The notes under the pieces: model-generated | What the model saw: the letters and a program-made list of their open reading frames with translations, nothing else | What the model was told of the DNA's origin: nothing | The model's database searches: none | In this document: one piece after another, positions 8,151-16,892 of the stretch | Layout of the letters: every line of letters begins with the position of its first letter | Numbering within the stretch: the first letter of the stretch is position 1 | From: Anaerolineae bacterium | GTDB lineage: Bacteria; Chloroflexota; Anaerolineae; Promineifilales; Promineifilaceae | NCBI GenBank assembly: GCA_030425205.1 | Contig: JAUIAP010000012.1 | Coordinates: 112,050 to 176,049 of the forward strand | Direction: 5' to 3' | Length of the DNA stretch: 64,000 nucleotides | Made by a program: the position numbers and the translations under genes

Positions 8151-9089
8151 TCAAGGCTCGTCAATCGTATACGCTTTGCTGAGGGCTTGTATCGTTGTGT
8201 AAGGGGGTTGAAAGTTGAATAAACGGATGAATTTATCTGCCGAAAACACCGCCGACCCAATATAAGTTAAAAAGGTCTGCTTGAGTTTGGGCAGCTTACC
8301 GCCGCTCAAACGAGACAAACCATCCCAAAGCGTCAGCATGTATTTGACGGGCATTAAGGGAATGCTGATCACATATGGTTTGTTTGGCAAAACATTGCAA
8401 ATCGTTGTGACAATTTCACGTAGTGTCAGAGAGACACCGTCCGTTAGGGTAAGACGCTCTCCATTAGCGACTTCTGGATTAGTTATGCAAAGTGCAATTG
8501 CGGCAACAGCGTGTTCAATGAACAGCAAACTCTTTCTGTTTTTGCCCTTGTCAAAAATTGGGACAAATCCAAACTTTGCCAATCGAATAACAGATTGAAG
8601 ATTGCCGGGTGCATTTGTACCGTAAATCATGCAGGGGCGCACCGTGCAGCCTTGTATTTTGTTTTGGTCAATTAAATTGTGGAGATAATCTTCAGCGTCT
8701 CGTTTGCTGACTGCGTAAGGTGATGTGGTTTCCCCAATCGCTGCAACAGTGCTGACAAAGAGGAAAAAGGGGGGGGTAGGCTGTGCAGCGGCTAAATCAA
8801 TGAGCGCAATTGTGGCATCGCGGTTTATTGCAAAACAGGCTGCAATATCAGCTTCTGTTTGGGCGACACGATGGACATAGGCTGCTGTGTGGATAATGAC
8901 ATGACAGCCTTGCACAAACTTCGTACACGTTTCAGCTTCTCGAATGTCGCCAATGACTGATTCGCCGCGGGAATCGGCCGATTGTGTGCGTGTCAGCCCC
9001 TTAACATGCCAACCCGCATTTAGAAAATGATTTGTCAGATGACGACCAAGATAACCGTTTGCACCTGTAATGCCAATCGTCGATGTCAT
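8151..9089 (-). CDS. NAD-dependent epimerase/reductase, WbpV-like
   Basis: 312-aa extended SDR: GITGANGYLGRHLTNHF (NAD site), VIIHTAAYVHR, the catalytic Ser region FVSTVAAIGE, and Y-x3-K in SPYAVSKRD. The late block DKGKNRKSLLFIEHAVAAI matches the RSL-containing segment typical of the WbpV/WbgZ branch, C4-reductases or epimerases acting on UDP-4-keto-6-deoxy-GlcNAc. The gene order WbpV-like, WbpL-like, WbpM-like is that of Pseudomonas O6-type clusters. I therefore infer synthesis of UDP-QuiNAc or UDP-FucNAc as the first sugar. It overlaps the next upstream gene by 4 bp (ATGA at 9086-9089). Confidence 0.75.
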   Translation of the reverse strand: MTSTIGITGANGYLGRHLTNHFLNAGWHVKGLTRTQSADSRGESVIGDIREAETCTKFVQGCHVIIHTAAYVHRVAQTEADIAACFAINRDATIALIDLAAAQPTPPFFLFVSTVAAIGETTSPYAVSKRDAEDYLHNLIDQNKIQGCTVRPCMIYGTNAPGNLQSVIRLAKFGFVPIFDKGKNRKSLLFIEHAVAAIALCITNPEVANGERLTLTDGVSLTLREIVTTICNVLPNKPYVISIPLMPVKYMLTLWDGLSRLSGGKLPKLKQTFLTYIGSAVFSADKFIRLFNFQPPYTTIQALSKAYTIDEP

Positions 9090-10243
9090 GGTTGGTTCAA
9101 CAAGCGATCATATGTGTTGACGACCCTTTGGAAAACGAGCCGTTGATCAAAATGTTCTTTGGCAAACTCAACTGCATGCGCTGTCAGTTGAGCGCGATAG
9201 TCGGGTGAGTCGAGCAAAGTTAGAATCCCTTTTGCCAAGGCATCAACATCGCGTAGTGGAACAAGTAGCCCTGTTTCCCCGTGCTTGACAACCTCTCGGT
9301 TACCGCGAATATCGGTTGCAACGAGACCAACACCCATCGTCGCCGCTTCCATCAGTGAGCGGGGAAATCCTTCTCGATGAGAAGGAAAGGCAAATACGTC
9401 CATTATTGAAAGCAATGCGGGAATGTCGTCTCGTGTGCCTAACGATAGAACATCCTTGCCAACTTCTAATCCATAGGTCGCAAAATCCTCGTCTCGAAAA
9501 ACGTCGCGCTTTTCATGCTCAACGGGGCCAATGGCAAGAAAGACGGCATTCGGATAGCGTTGTTTTACCTGTTTGGCAGCAGCAGCAAACTCTGGATACC
9601 CTTTTTCTGCCACTAAGCGTCCAATGATGCCAATGACGGGTGCATCGGCCGCGACACCAAGTTCCAATTTTTTGACGCGTCGTGATGCTGCATCAAAGCA
9701 GCTAGGGTCAAAGTCAGCTAGGTTGATCCCGTTGCCAAGATAGCTGATTGTGTCTGGACGACAAATTTTTAGGCGCAGTGCAGTCTCAATATCTTCACTG
9801 TTTTGAGAGAGGATATGAGTTGAGCAGAGTGCGGCAATCCGCTCCATATTGGCAAAGAAAAATTGACGCAAACGGCTGCTGTCTGGCGTGAAATAAAAAC
9901 CATGCACCGTGTTGATGATAATTGGAACACCCGCAAGACGGGCAGCGAGTTGACCGATCAACCCTGTTTTGGGATTGTGGGTGTGGACGATATTCGGCCG
10001 AATTTCCCGAAAGAGTCGATACAGTTGAAAAACTGAACGCAAATCTTTCAGCGGTGAAATGCGCCGTTCAAACGGCACTTCATATAGTCTGATCCCCATT
10101 TCCTCAATCTGCTGTCTTTTATCTGTTGGACTAATTACGCCGCCAACAGTATAGCCTGCGCTTTGAATGTGTTGAAGCTGGTCGTCAAGTAAATTGCAAA
10201 GTGTCCAGTCGGTGGTTGTTACATGTATGACGAAAGGATTCAT
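9086..10243 (-). CDS. GT4-family glycosyltransferase (GT-B fold)
   Basis: 385 aa. The N-terminal acceptor half (DWTLCNLLDDQLQHIQSAGY, HTHNPKTGLIGQLAARLAGV) is followed by the donor half IGIIGRLVAEKGYPEFAAA and the EX7E motif in REGFPRSLMEAATMG. This is a retaining, nucleotide-sugar-dependent cytoplasmic enzyme that adds one sugar of the lipid-linked repeat unit; the sugar is unknown. It is coupled by 4-bp overlaps to genes on both sides (9086-9089 and 10240-10243). Confidence 0.85.
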   Translation of the reverse strand: MNPFVIHVTTTDWTLCNLLDDQLQHIQSAGYTVGGVISPTDKRQQIEEMGIRLYEVPFERRISPLKDLRSVFQLYRLFREIRPNIVHTHNPKTGLIGQLAARLAGVPIIINTVHGFYFTPDSSRLRQFFFANMERIAALCSTHILSQNSEDIETALRLKICRPDTISYLGNGINLADFDPSCFDAASRRVKKLELGVAADAPVIGIIGRLVAEKGYPEFAAAAKQVKQRYPNAVFLAIGPVEHEKRDVFRDEDFATYGLEVGKDVLSLGTRDDIPALLSIMDVFAFPSHREGFPRSLMEAATMGVGLVATDIRGNREVVKHGETGLLVPLRDVDALAKGILTLLDSPDYRAQLTAHAVEFAKEHFDQRLVFQRVVNTYDRLLNQP

Positions 10244-11442
10244 TTTGACTTAACAGCTAAACGATATTCGTTTGCTACCCCAGTTACATACGCTGTTGTG
10301 GAAAATCTCTGTTCAATCAATTTGCGACTAGATGCCCCAAATTGTTGTCGCAAAAGATGATCGGACAACAATTTTTCTAACGCATTTGCAAGTTCAACCG
10401 GATCACTGGGTGGAATAAGAAACCCATTCTCACCATCTATAATTTGCTCTGGCACCCCTGCAATGTCTGTTCCAATTAATGGGAGGCTAAACCACATCGC
10501 TTCTAAGTGTGAAACAGGCAGCCCTTCGTTCCCGCGCACTTGTAACAGCTCTCCATTAACCATGATCGTTTCTTGTGCAACTGATGGGAGAATCGCTATA
10601 TCTGCATAACGCAAAAATGAAAAGGGATCGTTTTGCCACCCTGTGAATGTCAGATTTTCTACCCCAGCATCACAAATTTTCTGTCTCAACCAATCGTGAT
10701 ATTTTTCATGCTCCAACACAAAATCGCCAATACCGATAAATGCGACCCGCCTGCCCCATCCCCGTTGATTTAACAGCCGTAATGCTTCAATGAGATGATG
10801 ATAACCCTTAAACGGGACAACTGATGCAAACATCGTGACGATCAGTTTTTTGTCTTGTTGCAGGGACTCAAGCCAACCTATTTGTCGGCCATAGTCCGAA
10901 ACATCTTCTCGCCCAGAATACACAACAGTTGTCTTTTTTTGTCCAAGTCTGCCCAGTGTTGGCACAACACCTTTGCTAACGGCGATAATTCGTTTACTCA
11001 ACCTTTCAAATAGCACCTGAGGTAGACCATCGACAGCAACTTGTCCGTGCAAGTGGGCAACCACAGGTCGTCTAAGCATCTGTGCAACAGGAGCGGCAAA
11101 AACAGCCCCACGCACACCATGAATATGTAAAATATCTATCTTTTCGCGGTGGAATAATCGAAAAAGGCGCAAATAATAGGGCAGAAGTTCACGTAATGAA
11201 ACGGTCAACTTACGCCACAAAGGCCATGTACCAATCACCTTGCCAAACTGATTGAGTTGGTCGCCGACAGGCAAAATGCGTATCTCAATGCCAGCTTCAC
11301 GAAATGCTGTCGCTGCAACGCCTTCATCCGTAATCACGACAATGGGATCGATGTCAGCAGGTAGATTACGCACCAAGTTAAGAATAAGGCGATTTGCGCC
11401 AGCCATACGCTGTGGGTAAGCTATAAAATGTAAAACATGCAT
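10240..11442 (-). CDS. GT4-family glycosyltransferase
   Basis: 400 aa with the GT-B fold: MHVLHFIAYPQRMAGANRLI at the N-terminus, IDILHIHGVRGAVFAAPVA in the first Rossmann half, and the EX7E motif in GNEGLPVSHLEAMWFSLPLI with a GVPEQI..GENGFL phosphate-binding tail. Unlike most relatives it has a long insertion (NGELLQVRGNEG) before the catalytic Glu. The ATG at 11442 overlaps the upstream TGA by one base (TGATG); a TTG three bases earlier is possible. Substrate not predictable. Confidence 0.85.
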   Translation of the reverse strand: MHVLHFIAYPQRMAGANRLILNLVRNLPADIDPIVVITDEGVAATAFREAGIEIRILPVGDQLNQFGKVIGTWPLWRKLTVSLRELLPYYLRLFRLFHREKIDILHIHGVRGAVFAAPVAQMLRRPVVAHLHGQVAVDGLPQVLFERLSKRIIAVSKGVVPTLGRLGQKKTTVVYSGREDVSDYGRQIGWLESLQQDKKLIVTMFASVVPFKGYHHLIEALRLLNQRGWGRRVAFIGIGDFVLEHEKYHDWLRQKICDAGVENLTFTGWQNDPFSFLRYADIAILPSVAQETIMVNGELLQVRGNEGLPVSHLEAMWFSLPLIGTDIAGVPEQIIDGENGFLIPPSDPVELANALEKLLSDHLLRQQFGASSRKLIEQRFSTTAYVTGVANEYRLAVKSK

Positions 11443-12566
11443 CAAGACTGCTCCAATAACTGTTCAAATAACAGTGAGTGCTGCGCTGCAATTTTAGTTG
11501 CGTGAAAATCCCATGCGCGTTTTTTTCCTGCTTCTGCTAAGCGACACCTCTTTTGAGGGTCGTCTAGCAAAAGATTGATTGCATGTGCCAATGCGTGTGC
11601 ATTAGATGGTTCAACCAGTAATCCATTCACGTCATCTGAAATAATTTCACCGGGGCCATAAGGACAATCTGTTGCAATTACGGCTGTCTCGCAAGCCATT
11701 GCTTCTGCAATCACATTCCCAAATCCTTCAAATAAAGATGAAAGCACAAAAATATCGGCCGAATTCATAAACGCATAAGGGTTTTGCTGAAAACCAAGTA
11801 GTTTAACTCGTGATTGCAAGTTAAGTACTGCAATTTGTTGCTCAAGTTCAGCACGCAACTTTCCCTCACCTAATATCCATAAGTGGGCTTTTGGCACTTC
11901 TGTCATTGCATCAATTAGATATGAAAACCCTTTTTGTGGTGCCAGCCGACCCACAGCCACTAGTAATGGTTGCCCGTTTGGATGCTGCACGACCTCTTCG
12001 ATTAAGTTTGCAATTTCATCGTCTAAACCTGCGTTGTAAATAACGGTCGGCCGCTTCGATAGCTTTGGACACAATTCGTGAACCTCTTGTGCAATACCTT
12101 TTGAAATTGCAATTACATGATCGGCCGAAGGGTATAGTCTGGGTATCAGTTTCAACAATGCTTTGGAAACGGGGGAGGTTGAACGACCATGAACCATTGA
12201 AGGCGGATTCTGCACGCTGACCACTTTTATCAGACTTTGTCCACGCGCAGCAATCAATGCTGTTATGTTTGCAACATCCATAACGGAGAAGAGCAGTGCG
12301 GGCTGTTCCCGTTTGATCAACTTGCGAAGTGGGAGAATCGACCGCAGTATACGTAATGTACTGGAAGGGCTGTCTGCTGCATTGAATGCAATCAGTGGAA
12401 TGTCATCAGGGAGGCTGCTTTCGTAGCTACCACCAGCACGAGCAACGGCGATAATCGGCCGAAATCGTTCACGATCCAAATAGGTTGCAACTCGTAACAG
12501 ATGTCGCTCTGCCCCTCCCCCTCCCAGCGAAGGCGCAAATAATAAAATTGTCTGTCGTTTTGTCAT
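11442..12566 (-). CDS. GT4-family glycosyltransferase
   Basis: 374 aa GT-B enzyme: glycine-rich FAPSLGGGGAERHLLRVAT at the N-terminus, LVAVGRLAPQKGFSYLIDAM, and the EX7E motif in SSLFEGFGNVIAEAMACE, with a GPGEII..DVNGLLV tail. It resembles family members that transfer GalNAc or related sugars, but specificity is not readable. Three HIP-like palindromes (11755, 12121, 12455) mark the last stretch before the palindrome-free AT-rich segment begins. Confidence 0.88.
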   Translation of the reverse strand: MTKRQTILLFAPSLGGGGAERHLLRVATYLDRERFRPIIAVARAGGSYESSLPDDIPLIAFNAADSPSSTLRILRSILPLRKLIKREQPALLFSVMDVANITALIAARGQSLIKVVSVQNPPSMVHGRSTSPVSKALLKLIPRLYPSADHVIAISKGIAQEVHELCPKLSKRPTVIYNAGLDDEIANLIEEVVQHPNGQPLLVAVGRLAPQKGFSYLIDAMTEVPKAHLWILGEGKLRAELEQQIAVLNLQSRVKLLGFQQNPYAFMNSADIFVLSSLFEGFGNVIAEAMACETAVIATDCPYGPGEIISDDVNGLLVEPSNAHALAHAINLLLDDPQKRCRLAEAGKKRAWDFHATKIAAQHSLLFEQLLEQS

Positions 12567-12575
12567 GAGATAGAT

Positions 12576-14072
12576 TTACGTCTGCGATTTAAACGAGGGC
12601 TGATAATGTGTTTTGGAGTGTCTCTGAAAGCCACCCTCTGCGATGAAAACAATCCCCGCAATTGAAGCCGAGTAAATTAACCAATTGACGATGGATGAGG
12701 AGTAAGGAGATAGTGTGTATAGCGTCACTAGATAAAAAACAATCACTGGTTTGAAGAATGCGTTTGCCTCGTAAAATGCAAAAAGCCAGCGATGAAAAAC
12801 ACCAAACAAAAAGAAAATCATCAAAACGCCGGGGAGGTGAAAGTTCCAATATGCTTCCCCAACTGCCCCGATTGGTCGACCAGAGTTAATCCCATAAAAT
12901 GCACGCCCCGCACGACTATCGACCAACGTAGGCTTTCCTGACCATAAGGAACGAGGAACGGCAATTGTGGCAATCGCTAAATATGATTCACCGAGAAGCA
13001 GTGATTCCTCAGAAGGAACTTTTGCAAAAACGGCGAGCGATGTATCACCAGTGGTGATACGTTCTACAACTTCATTGTTGAGAAATCGAGTCCCAACGTC
13101 GGTTAGAGAAGAAGCCGTCTGTGGTCTCAGTAAGTTCCACTGAACATCTCCTCCCCACGTTGCTGTGCGAAACTCGCCAAGCAAACCAAATACAACAATG
13201 AAAAAAAATGCAAATGCAGTTAGTGCAAGCACTGGAATCTTTCTTGTATAGGTCGCATAAACCATCACAAGCACGATGAATGGTTCTAACAGAGATGACC
13301 GACTACCAGACATCAGGAAAACAGTTCCCAAACTGATACAAATGATTGTCCAAAAGAGTGGGTTACGGATGATTTTTGGCTGATAGGCAACCCAAATCAC
13401 ACAGCTCCATGCAGCAATTGAGCCAAGCTGTATCCAGTAAAATTGCCCAGCCAGTGACACATGTCTTGTATTGGCGAATGAGGCAAAATGTGCTGTGACA
13501 CCCCCACGCTGTTGAAAAAACCACGCCGCAATAAGTAGTGAACCACCGATTGTAATTAGCAGTCTTGAATTAGAGAACCTGCTTTCAGTAGACGCGAAAG
13601 AGAGCGGACGACGTTCTGAAATTGTAAAGAAAAAGAATCCTCCATAATAGGCTAGATAACCTGCTGATAACAATAGAAGTTTGAGCGCAAGTAATTTTGA
13701 CAGTTGCAATGGCGTGTGCGTTAACAACGCTTGATGATTTTTAAACCCAAGGGCATAAGCAGGGGATGCACGTAAAAGTTGGACGAGTGCTAATACAACT
13801 GTAAAAATGACGGGGTGAAACCACCCAAACTGATCTGCTTTTACTTTTAAAAGAAACGGGATCGCTAACACACTCACTTGCACCATAAGTGCTGGAATAA
13901 TGTATATGCCCCCAACCGTGTCATTTCGAATAACAATCAATGTGATAACAATGACATAAATATAGAGAACTGCAATAAAGACAATTCGATTCGGGGCAGT
14001 TAGTGCAAGATATTTCGAATCATCAGTTGGGTTTTTAGATTGATTGAGCATATTTATAGCGTCTTGTGCCAC
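12576..14072 (-). CDS. Oligosaccharide repeat-unit polymerase (Wzy-like)
   Basis: 498 aa with about 12 hydrophobic segments and a large periplasmic loop near residues 295-395 (FRTATWGGDVQW, TGDTSLAVFAKVPSEESLL, VPRSLWSGKPTLVDSRAGR). This organisation is typical of O-antigen polymerases, which show little sequence conservation. It would polymerise lipid-linked repeat units at the outer face of the membrane. The start is GTG at 14072, six bases after the upstream stop; ATG at 14051 is an alternative and neither has a clear Shine-Dalgarno. It is AT-rich with no HIP-like palindromes, which suggests acquisition from elsewhere. Confidence 0.7.
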   Translation of the reverse strand: MAQDAINMLNQSKNPTDDSKYLALTAPNRIVFIAVLYIYVIVITLIVIRNDTVGGIYIIPALMVQVSVLAIPFLLKVKADQFGWFHPVIFTVVLALVQLLRASPAYALGFKNHQALLTHTPLQLSKLLALKLLLLSAGYLAYYGGFFFFTISERRPLSFASTESRFSNSRLLITIGGSLLIAAWFFQQRGGVTAHFASFANTRHVSLAGQFYWIQLGSIAAWSCVIWVAYQPKIIRNPLFWTIICISLGTVFLMSGSRSSLLEPFIVLVMVYATYTRKIPVLALTAFAFFFIVVFGLLGEFRTATWGGDVQWNLLRPQTASSLTDVGTRFLNNEVVERITTGDTSLAVFAKVPSEESLLLGESYLAIATIAVPRSLWSGKPTLVDSRAGRAFYGINSGRPIGAVGEAYWNFHLPGVLMIFFLFGVFHRWLFAFYEANAFFKPVIVFYLVTLYTLSPYSSSIVNWLIYSASIAGIVFIAEGGFQRHSKTHYQPSFKSQT

Positions 14073-14078
14073 GATTAC

Positions 14079-14891
14079 TCATTGCCTTTGTGCCAATAAG
14101 TATAGATTTCCCGAACCAGAAATACGGCGTATCATCTTTTTTGCGAATCGCGCAGCTCGTTTTTTCAAATGACCACCTGTCGGTGAGCTTCGCATCGTCG
14201 TATCAGGCAGCCACTGGATATTTGTGAAGCCACTTGACTTTAACCCTGTCTCCAGCGATTTCTTCGTGAAATATTGAATATGTGCCGGATAATCCAACAA
14301 GGTTCCTGCAAATTTTGGGTAGTGTCTCGCAATAAAAATATCAACTGCACTATAAAACGGAATTTTTACAAGAAAGTATCCATTGGGTGTAAGTTGTTGA
14401 TACGCTTTTTGAAAAAAGCGTTGTGGCTCTTGTACATGTTCAACGACATCCCACATTGTTATCAAATCAAATTTTTCTGGTATCGTTTCTTGATCAAAGT
14501 AACAAACACGGGCATCTAATCCACGCTTTTGACAATGAGCTACAGCAGCAGGCGAGACATCAACTCCAGAGACTGAAAACCCATACTCTTGCATGGCAGA
14601 AACAAATTCCCCATTGCCACAACCCACGTCTAGAACACGGGCATCTTTAGCCAAACGGCTCAAAAGTTGTGTTTCAATTTCTTGTCTAATCCGCTGGTTA
14701 AAGTGTGGATCATGACGATAACCACTAAATGATTCATCATACTGCTCTTCAAGTTGGTCACTGAGAGTATCGGGTAGCCATGCAAAACGATGTTGGCATA
14801 CTGAACATGTCACAACCGCAAAGTTTGATTTGACCCCTGATCTAATATCGTCATCTACTGATTGACAAACAGGACATTTTATATTTAACAT
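14079..14891 (-). CDS. Class I SAM-dependent methyltransferase with N-terminal zinc ribbon
   Basis: 270 aa. Cysteine pairs CPVCQS and CSVCQH (residues about 7-35) form a small zinc ribbon. The methyltransferase core is VLDVGCGNGEFVSAMQEYGF (motif I) and FDLITMWDVVEHVQEPQRFF (acidic post-motif). This architecture is common in sugar C- or O-methyltransferases of polysaccharide clusters. I chose ATG at 14891 because AAGGTG lies about 5 nt upstream; GTG at 14897 is in frame but overlaps that site. AT-rich, no HIP-like sites. Confidence 0.8.
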   Translation of the reverse strand: MLNIKCPVCQSVDDDIRSGVKSNFAVVTCSVCQHRFAWLPDTLSDQLEEQYDESFSGYRHDPHFNQRIRQEIETQLLSRLAKDARVLDVGCGNGEFVSAMQEYGFSVSGVDVSPAAVAHCQKRGLDARVCYFDQETIPEKFDLITMWDVVEHVQEPQRFFQKAYQQLTPNGYFLVKIPFYSAVDIFIARHYPKFAGTLLDYPAHIQYFTKKSLETGLKSSGFTNIQWLPDTTMRSSPTGGHLKKRAARFAKKMIRRISGSGNLYLLAQRQ

Positions 14892-14903
14892 TTCCACCTT
14901 GTT

Positions 14904-16121
14904 TCATCTTTTTGCATTAGCTATTAATCTCACATACAACTGTTCGTACTCTGCTATGATCTTTTGTTTTTCAAACAACTGTTTGGCAGTTTTCTGACCA
15001 TTGAAAGCAAAGATTTCTAATTGTCTCTCACTTTGAGATAATTCAATGAGTGCTTTTGTTAAATTGTTATAATCTCCCTGTGGAATAACAACACCTGCTT
15101 GATTCTTTTCAAGAATCTCGCGTGCGGAGCAGACATCAAATGATAATACGGGCGTTCCAACTGCGATTGCCTCAATCATGCCACGCGCCATTCCTTCATA
15201 ACGTGTCGCTAACACTACGAGATCAATAAGCTGATACCAGGTTGTAATATCTGCTTGGTATCCACAAAAAGTTATGGTGTCTTCTAAATTGTTATCTGTC
15301 ACATATTGAAGACATTCCGCTGCATAAGGATTTGTTTCAGGTTCAAAATCGCCAATAAAATATAGATGAATGAGATGCTTTCGTCTATGTATTTTTTTTG
15401 CAACTTCACGCAGAAATTGTAATTGTCCCTTCTTGGCGTTAAAGGTCGCTACATATCCAACAGCAAATGTTTTGTCGTTGATATTGTAACAAAGACGGCA
15501 CTCGTGTCTTTCCTCGTCTGAAAGTATCTGTATATTATCCGTATCCACAATACTATGAATGTAATGTAGTTTATTTTCTGCCTTTCCCCATTTTGGCAAT
15601 CTTTGTGAAAGCGTTGCTTGCATTTCCTGTGAAAGTACCAAAATCACATCACTTAATCGGCTAATCACTCCCCATTTTAACCCATACGCTTGTTCTGGCG
15701 GCTTCGTGTCACGCACATTAAACACAACTTTCGCTCGTCCAAATTTGGCACCTAAGATTGTATGCCAAAATGCACTTGGATCATTAATGTGAACGATATG
15801 AATATCAGTTTGTTGAATTAACCGCCATGTGAGCCAATTCGTCAGAATATGTGAACCAATGCGTTTGAATAGTTTAATGGGACTTCTAAAGTGTGTTTGC
15901 CATGAACTACCCATATCGTAAGTGATAGGCCACACAAAAACTTCTGTGGCAATCGCCCTCCAGCGTGAATTGACAGGTGTTTCAAGTTGTGTGATGATAA
16001 TTGGATCAAGACTGTGTATATGCTCGATCACTTGTGTGAGGCTCTCAACTCCCCCATTTGCGCGATCACCTGTTTGCCATACTGCAAATAAAATTGGGGC
16101 TTTTTTTTTCTTCAAGCTCAT
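14904..16121 (-). CDS. GT4-family glycosyltransferase
   Basis: 405 aa GT-B enzyme: ILFAVWQTGDRANGGVESLT at the start, FAVGYVATFNAKKGQLQFL before the donor half, and EX7E in RYEGMARGMIEAIAVGTPVL. The N-terminal KKKK and the low GC of the gene differ from the GT4 genes at 9-12 kb, so it probably has a different origin. It sits between two methyltransferase genes with short gaps. Sugar specificity unknown. Confidence 0.83.
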   Translation of the reverse strand: MSLKKKKAPILFAVWQTGDRANGGVESLTQVIEHIHSLDPIIITQLETPVNSRWRAIATEVFVWPITYDMGSSWQTHFRSPIKLFKRIGSHILTNWLTWRLIQQTDIHIVHINDPSAFWHTILGAKFGRAKVVFNVRDTKPPEQAYGLKWGVISRLSDVILVLSQEMQATLSQRLPKWGKAENKLHYIHSIVDTDNIQILSDEERHECRLCYNINDKTFAVGYVATFNAKKGQLQFLREVAKKIHRRKHLIHLYFIGDFEPETNPYAAECLQYVTDNNLEDTITFCGYQADITTWYQLIDLVVLATRYEGMARGMIEAIAVGTPVLSFDVCSAREILEKNQAGVVIPQGDYNNLTKALIELSQSERQLEIFAFNGQKTAKQLFEKQKIIAEYEQLYVRLIANAKR

Positions 16122-16130
16122 GAGATGTTA

Positions 16131-16889
16131 TTACGATGGTTTAATAGCGATACGACCACTGTAATCAATATAGAATAAGAAGATAGGTACTTTATTTTTC
16201 GCAATGTATTCATCAACCGCTTTTCGCGCCCCTTCCCAATGCCCATAGTCGTCCAAAATTAATATACCGTTTGGAACAAGACGCGGGAAAAGATGAATCA
16301 TCTCTTGCATTGTCGATTCATACCAATCTGTATCAAGCCGTAAAATCGCTATTTTTTCAGGAACTGTTTCAGAAAGCGTCTCTTCAACTTTTCCCTTTAC
16401 ATAGCATATTTGTTGTGAAGGATAACCAGTGAGTTGCATATTTTGTTGAACCTCTTCAAGAGACGCTTCACACCATTCAGAACTATCTTGCCCAGTTTTT
16501 GTCAAACTGAATTTTTCTGCTGCAATTTCCCCATTGATTGTCACATCATGACTTGTTGGCATGCTCATTCCTGTATAAGTATCATACAGATATAGTTTAC
16601 GACTTGTATCACCAAATTCCTGCAAAGCATAGGCCATTGCCATTGAAGAGCCACCACGCCATACACCACACTCAACAAAGTCACCTTCAATATTATTTGA
16701 CACAATGTATTCCACACTTTCTATGAGTGCATTGACACGTTCACGTGTCGTCATTGTAAATTCCTTAACCTTGCCATGAATTTCTGTTGTTTGAGGATTA
16801 AATGCGGCGTGTAAATTCATCGGGTTTGGATATGGAACAATATCAAAACCTGCTTTCTGAATAGCTGAACGGATAATTCTTTTTAACAT
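16131..16889 (-). CDS. TylF/MycF-family macrocin-like O-methyltransferase
   Basis: 252 aa. GDFVECGVWRGGSSMAMAYA (SAM site), LYLYDTYTGMSMPT and IAILRLDTDWYESTMQEMIH then GILILDDYGHWEGARKAVDE are the PF05711 hallmarks; the Asp residues of LRLDTDW and LDDYG bind the divalent metal in TylF/MycF. In this setting it likely methylates a hydroxyl on the glycan or on a nucleotide-sugar; the target is inferred only from context. It is three bases from the Wzx gene, and AT-rich without HIP-like sites. Confidence 0.85.
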   Translation of the reverse strand: MLKRIIRSAIQKAGFDIVPYPNPMNLHAAFNPQTTEIHGKVKEFTMTTRERVNALIESVEYIVSNNIEGDFVECGVWRGGSSMAMAYALQEFGDTSRKLYLYDTYTGMSMPTSHDVTINGEIAAEKFSLTKTGQDSSEWCEASLEEVQQNMQLTGYPSQQICYVKGKVEETLSETVPEKIAILRLDTDWYESTMQEMIHLFPRLVPNGILILDDYGHWEGARKAVDEYIAKNKVPIFLFYIDYSGRIAIKPS

Positions 16890-16892
16890 GAT

